From the NCBI RefSeq assembly GCF_051967575.1, contig NZ_JBQCJW010000022.1, forward strand, positions 1 to 55,321: a DNA stretch of 55,321 nucleotides. The letters run 5' to 3'. Below are positions 53,042 through 55,321 of the stretch, one piece after another (the stretch's first letter is position 1; every line of letters starts with the position of its first letter). Position numbers and translations under genes: made by a program. A model generated the notes under the pieces. The model had not been told where the DNA came from and did not search any database. It saw only the letters and a list, made by a program, of their open reading frames with translations. The DNA is from Solibacillus silvestris_B. Lineage in GTDB: Bacteria; Bacillota; Bacilli; Bacillales_A; Planococcaceae.

Positions 53042-54211
53042 ATGGATGGAACAATTTTGATAGAAATTTTGAAAGGGATTGGCCGATTTTTTTTAAATCC
53101 TTTGTTGTATGTCGCCATAATTTCCGCAATTTATCTAGGGTATCGACGAGTGAAGCGCGAGCGAAAATTTTTTAATAGGCGTATTTTAGGCGGCTGGTCA
53201 GAGCTTAAAAATATGCTTGCTATGGGATTTGTGCTATCAGTCATTATTTCCTTGTTTAGCCTTGTCATCGGCTTGACGGTTACACTCGAATTATTAACGG
53301 TCGTATTTCTAGTAAGTTTGGTTGCATTATTGATCTATACGTATCATTTATTGTCGCCCGCCATTGTAATGGCTGTTGCCTTTTGCGCAATTGTTTGGAT
53401 GCAGTGGCAGGACTGGTCGTATTCCATTGGCAGCATTGAATTATCAGGTGCCAATGTAGTGGATGGTTTAGTTATTACAATACCGGTGCTGACAGGTCTT
53501 TTGCTGATGGCGGAAGGGATATTGATACGCCGTTATGGTGGACGTTTTGCCTCGCCCATCGTTGAGACGACAAAGCGCGGGCTAAATGGGATAGGCTATT
53601 ATAGTAAACAGCTTTGGGTGTTGCCTGTGTTTACGATTATCCCGGGTGAGGGTATTCAAAGTTTTGCCCCATATTGGCCGCAATTTACGATTGGCGCGGA
53701 ACAGTTTTCACTCATTGTTTTCCCGTTTATCATCGGTTTCCAGCAGATGGTGCGTCAAAAACTGCCTGTAAAAGTTTATCCGAAAATGGGGCGCAACATA
53801 ATTTTTGTAGGCGAATTAGTGTTGATCGTCGGGTTGACTGCATACTTTCTGCCTGTGCTCGGTGCCGCAGCTTTAGCTTTAGGGGCGATTTCACGCACGA
53901 TTATCGGCATTTATTATAGCCGCTCAGAAGATCGCAATAGCTATGCTGTCATCCGAAGCGAAAAAGGCATTATGATAGCCGGTGTTCTGCCAGATTCGCC
54001 GGCAGCAAAAATGGGCCTAGTCGCAGGCGAAGTTATTAAACGTGTAAATGGACAAGATGTATTTACGGAAGAAGAGCTTTACAAAGCACTGCAAATCAAT
54101 GCGGCACATTGTCGTTTGGAAGTGCTGGATCATGCAGGGGAAATACGTTTAACACAGCATGTCGTCCATCGCGATGATAACTATAAAATCGGTTTATTAG
54201 TTGTCAATTAA
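53042..54211 (+). CDS. minJ: MinJ-like polytopic membrane protein with PDZ domain
   Basis: 389 aa, about seven to eight predicted membrane segments between 10 and 310, then a C-terminal PDZ domain (MIAGVLPDSPAAKMGLVAGE, GEVIKRVNGQDV). Length and order match B. subtilis MinJ (YvjD), which bridges DivIVA and MinD to position division. Identification relies on topology and synteny. ATG 53042 with TAGGTGAG; an in-frame ATG 45 bp upstream has no SD. Confidence 0.85.
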   Translation: MDGTILIEILKGIGRFFLNPLLYVAIISAIYLGYRRVKRERKFFNRRILGGWSELKNMLAMGFVLSVIISLFSLVIGLTVTLELLTVVFLVSLVALLIYTYHLLSPAIVMAVAFCAIVWMQWQDWSYSIGSIELSGANVVDGLVITIPVLTGLLLMAEGILIRRYGGRFASPIVETTKRGLNGIGYYSKQLWVLPVFTIIPGEGIQSFAPYWPQFTIGAEQFSLIVFPFIIGFQQMVRQKLPVKVYPKMGRNIIFVGELVLIVGLTAYFLPVLGAAALALGAISRTIIGIYYSRSEDRNSYAVIRSEKGIMIAGVLPDSPAAKMGLVAGEVIKRVNGQDVFTEEELYKALQINAAHCRLEVLDHAGEIRLTQHVVHRDDNYKIGLLVVN

Positions 54212-54378
54212 GCTTCCTTTGGTGGTTAAGGAAATTCAATCTTTCCAATAATTGATATAAAAAGGCAATTTAGCGCTTTTTACCTGCGCAAAAGTTGTTT
54301 TTCGAAAAGAATCTCGTATTGGCGGGGGCGCTGAAAAACTTACACTTTTCTGATGAATTAGTTTTTCAAACAAAAATA

Positions 54379-54421
54379 AGGCACTTTCTATTCGTTTCGG
54401 AATGGAAAGTGCCTGTTTTCT
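54379..54421 (+). terminator. Terminator hairpin beside IS remnant
   Basis: AGGCACTTTCTATTC (54379-54393) / GAATGGAAAGTGCCT (54400-54414), 14 of 15 paired, then GTTTTCTTT. It might terminate minJ or be the IS end. Confidence 0.7.
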
Positions 54422-54432
54422 TTACCTATTTC

Positions 54433-54850
54433 CTACTCTTTTTCGTTTAACAGTTTTAATATTCGTTTGAGATTCACTGCGAATATCGTTGTGGCCCCTT
54501 GAATTTCCATGCTAAATAAACCCGCCGATTTCGCTGTTTTAAAGCCATGGGAGTGCTTTAATTCACTATTTTTCGCTTCAATTTTATACTGGTTTTTAGC
54601 GAGCTCTTTAAATTCGGCTGTTTCCTGGAAGGCTGCCATTGGTGATTACTGGATTTAATTTTGAAATGAGGTGAAGCCCTTCCGCTTTCGCATAATTTAA
54701 AATTACTTTTCCAGAATAGGCTGTATCACCAATCACCTTATCAAACTCCATGCTCGTTTCTCTACTTTTTTCAATTAGTTCTCGAAGGTAGTTCTCATCG
54801 CTTTTTTCGCCTGTCGTCACAACCGCCGTAATGGAAATCAGCGGCATCGG
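54433..54850 (-). pseudogene. IS1182-family transposase, C-terminal remnant
   Basis: On the minus strand AVVTTGEKSDENYL, IGDTAYSGKVILNYA (catalytic-core segment) and LISKLNPVITNG match the IS1182 middle part. After an internal deletion and frame change, FQETAEFKELAKNQYKIEAK and TTIFAVNLKRILKL form the conserved C-terminus. The N-terminal half is missing. It is not the other half of the 18.9-kb remnant, since strand and breakpoints differ. Confidence 0.82.
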
Positions 54851-54863
54851 CATCGAAGAAAAA

Positions 54864-54900
54864 GAGAGTACAGGAAACGAAAATTCGTTCCTGTACTCTC
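54864..54900. repeat. Near-perfect 16-bp inverted repeat in GC-rich islet
   Basis: GAGAGTACAGGAA-ACGA pairs with TCGTTCCTGTACTCTC with one bulged A. It sits where the transposase homology ends, so it may be a second inserted element. Confidence 0.55.
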
Positions 54901-55059
54901 TCACTTGTGCCTGAGGGACTTTTCCAGTGCCCTCGGAAATCCAGATGTATTTTAAGCGAAGCGGCAAGATGATGAAGTAGAGGCTGAATCCGGCAACTGG
55001 GATGAAGAGAGGACCGCTATTAACGGTTAACGGTTGGGAGGTCGTTCCGTTTAAGTACC

Positions 55060-55245
55060 TCTTTAATAAATAGACGGAAAAATTCCGCCTATTTAAAAAA
55101 TACAATCAAAAATGCCCTAAATAGAAGGAGAAATTCCGCCTATTGACGCGAAAAATAAGAAAATGAAGGATTTTCCTTTGGATAACCGGAAAATCTCCGC
55201 TTATTCCCCTCGAAATAGGCCCACTTGCGCAAATAAGCGGAAAAT
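55060..55245. repeat. Copies of the CGGA-AAAA-TCCG interspersed repeat
   Basis: ACGGAAAAATTCCGCCTATT, GGAGAAATTCCGCCTATT, ACCGGAAAATCTCCGC and AGCGGAAAATT recur. Same family as at 34480-35262 and next to another MITE end. Confidence 0.75.
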
Positions 55246-55246
55246 T

Positions 55247-55321
55247 GAGACTGTCGATTAAGTTATATTTTCTTTTGGTCCTAACCCATTTTTTTCACAC
55301 ATTTTGTGGTAATTAAGTTTT
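55247..55321 (+). mobile_element. Second MITE copy (left end, runs off window)
   Basis: GAGACTGTCGATTAA at 55247-55261 is the exact inverted counterpart of the right end at 34732-34746. It follows a CGGAAAA repeat unit, as does the first copy. The interior is again AT-rich and non-coding; the right end is outside the window. Confidence 0.6.

Noticed and set aside
1..55321. tRNA or rRNA genes
   Set aside because: No cloverleaf sequence with a GGTTCGANNCC T-arm nor rRNA motifs noticed on either strand.

Overview
The window reads as a low-GC Gram-positive chromosome of the Bacillaceae/Planococcaceae type, most like Solibacillus or Lysinibacillus. This is inferred from protein style and gene order and has not been tested by a search. 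The backbone resembles the Bacillus subtilis hag-flaG-fliD-fliS-hpf-secA-prfB...uvrBA...ftsEX-ctpB-minJ neighbourhood. Into it are inserted a flagellin-decoration island (about 1.5-22.5 kb), two comK paralogues, a group IIC intron, IS remnants and families of short intergenic repeats. One run of 100 N (35020-35119) is an assembly gap inside a tandem repeat.

Region 1 (0-10.4 kb): a relic of a flagellin 3' end, then a short flagellin gene (hag) with a sigma-D-like promoter and a leader that looks like a CsrA target. Next come two Maf-type flagellin glycosyltransferases flanking a small acidic protein, and a complete pseudaminic acid pathway in the order pseB, pseH, pseF, pseG, pseI, pseC.

Region 2 (10.4-18.8 kb): decayed DNA, including a short-chain dehydrogenase relic, then a phosphonate module. 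It holds an alkaline-phosphatase-superfamily protein, PEP mutase fused to a nucleotidyltransferase-like domain, a SAM methyltransferase, phosphonopyruvate decarboxylase, and convergently a PntC-AEPT-type fusion (2-aminoethylphosphonate cytidylyltransferase plus transaminase). Together these predict PEP -> phosphonopyruvate -> phosphonoacetaldehyde -> 2-aminoethylphosphonate (AEP) -> CMP-AEP, an activated phosphonate for decorating a glycan, possibly the flagellin glycan.

Region 3 (18.8-26.5 kb): IS1182-type transposase debris, a pentapeptide-repeat gene coupled to a tiny membrane peptide, and an Rpn-family nuclease. The flagellar genes flaG, fliD, fliT-like and fliS then resume behind another sigma-D-like box.

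Region 4 (26.5-44.6 kb): phosphosugar mutase, a comK-like gene behind a terminator-like leader, a PilZ protein, hpf with a sigma-H-like promoter, secA, a repeat array carrying a 180-bp MITE, and prfB with its programmed +1 frameshift. These are followed by a LexA-box-controlled unknown gene, a second comK-like gene, an IDEAL-domain protein, uvrBA with a LexA box, and a DUF4097/YvlB-like gene with a sigma-W-like promoter embedded in a hairpin.

Region 5 (44.6-55.3 kb): a class IIC group II intron with a frameshifted maturase sitting just after a terminator, repeat-rich DNA, ftsE, ftsX, an EnvC-like M23 protein, a TlpA/ResA-like thioredoxin protein, ctpB, a MinJ-like protein, a second IS1182 relic, and a second copy of the MITE end running off the window.
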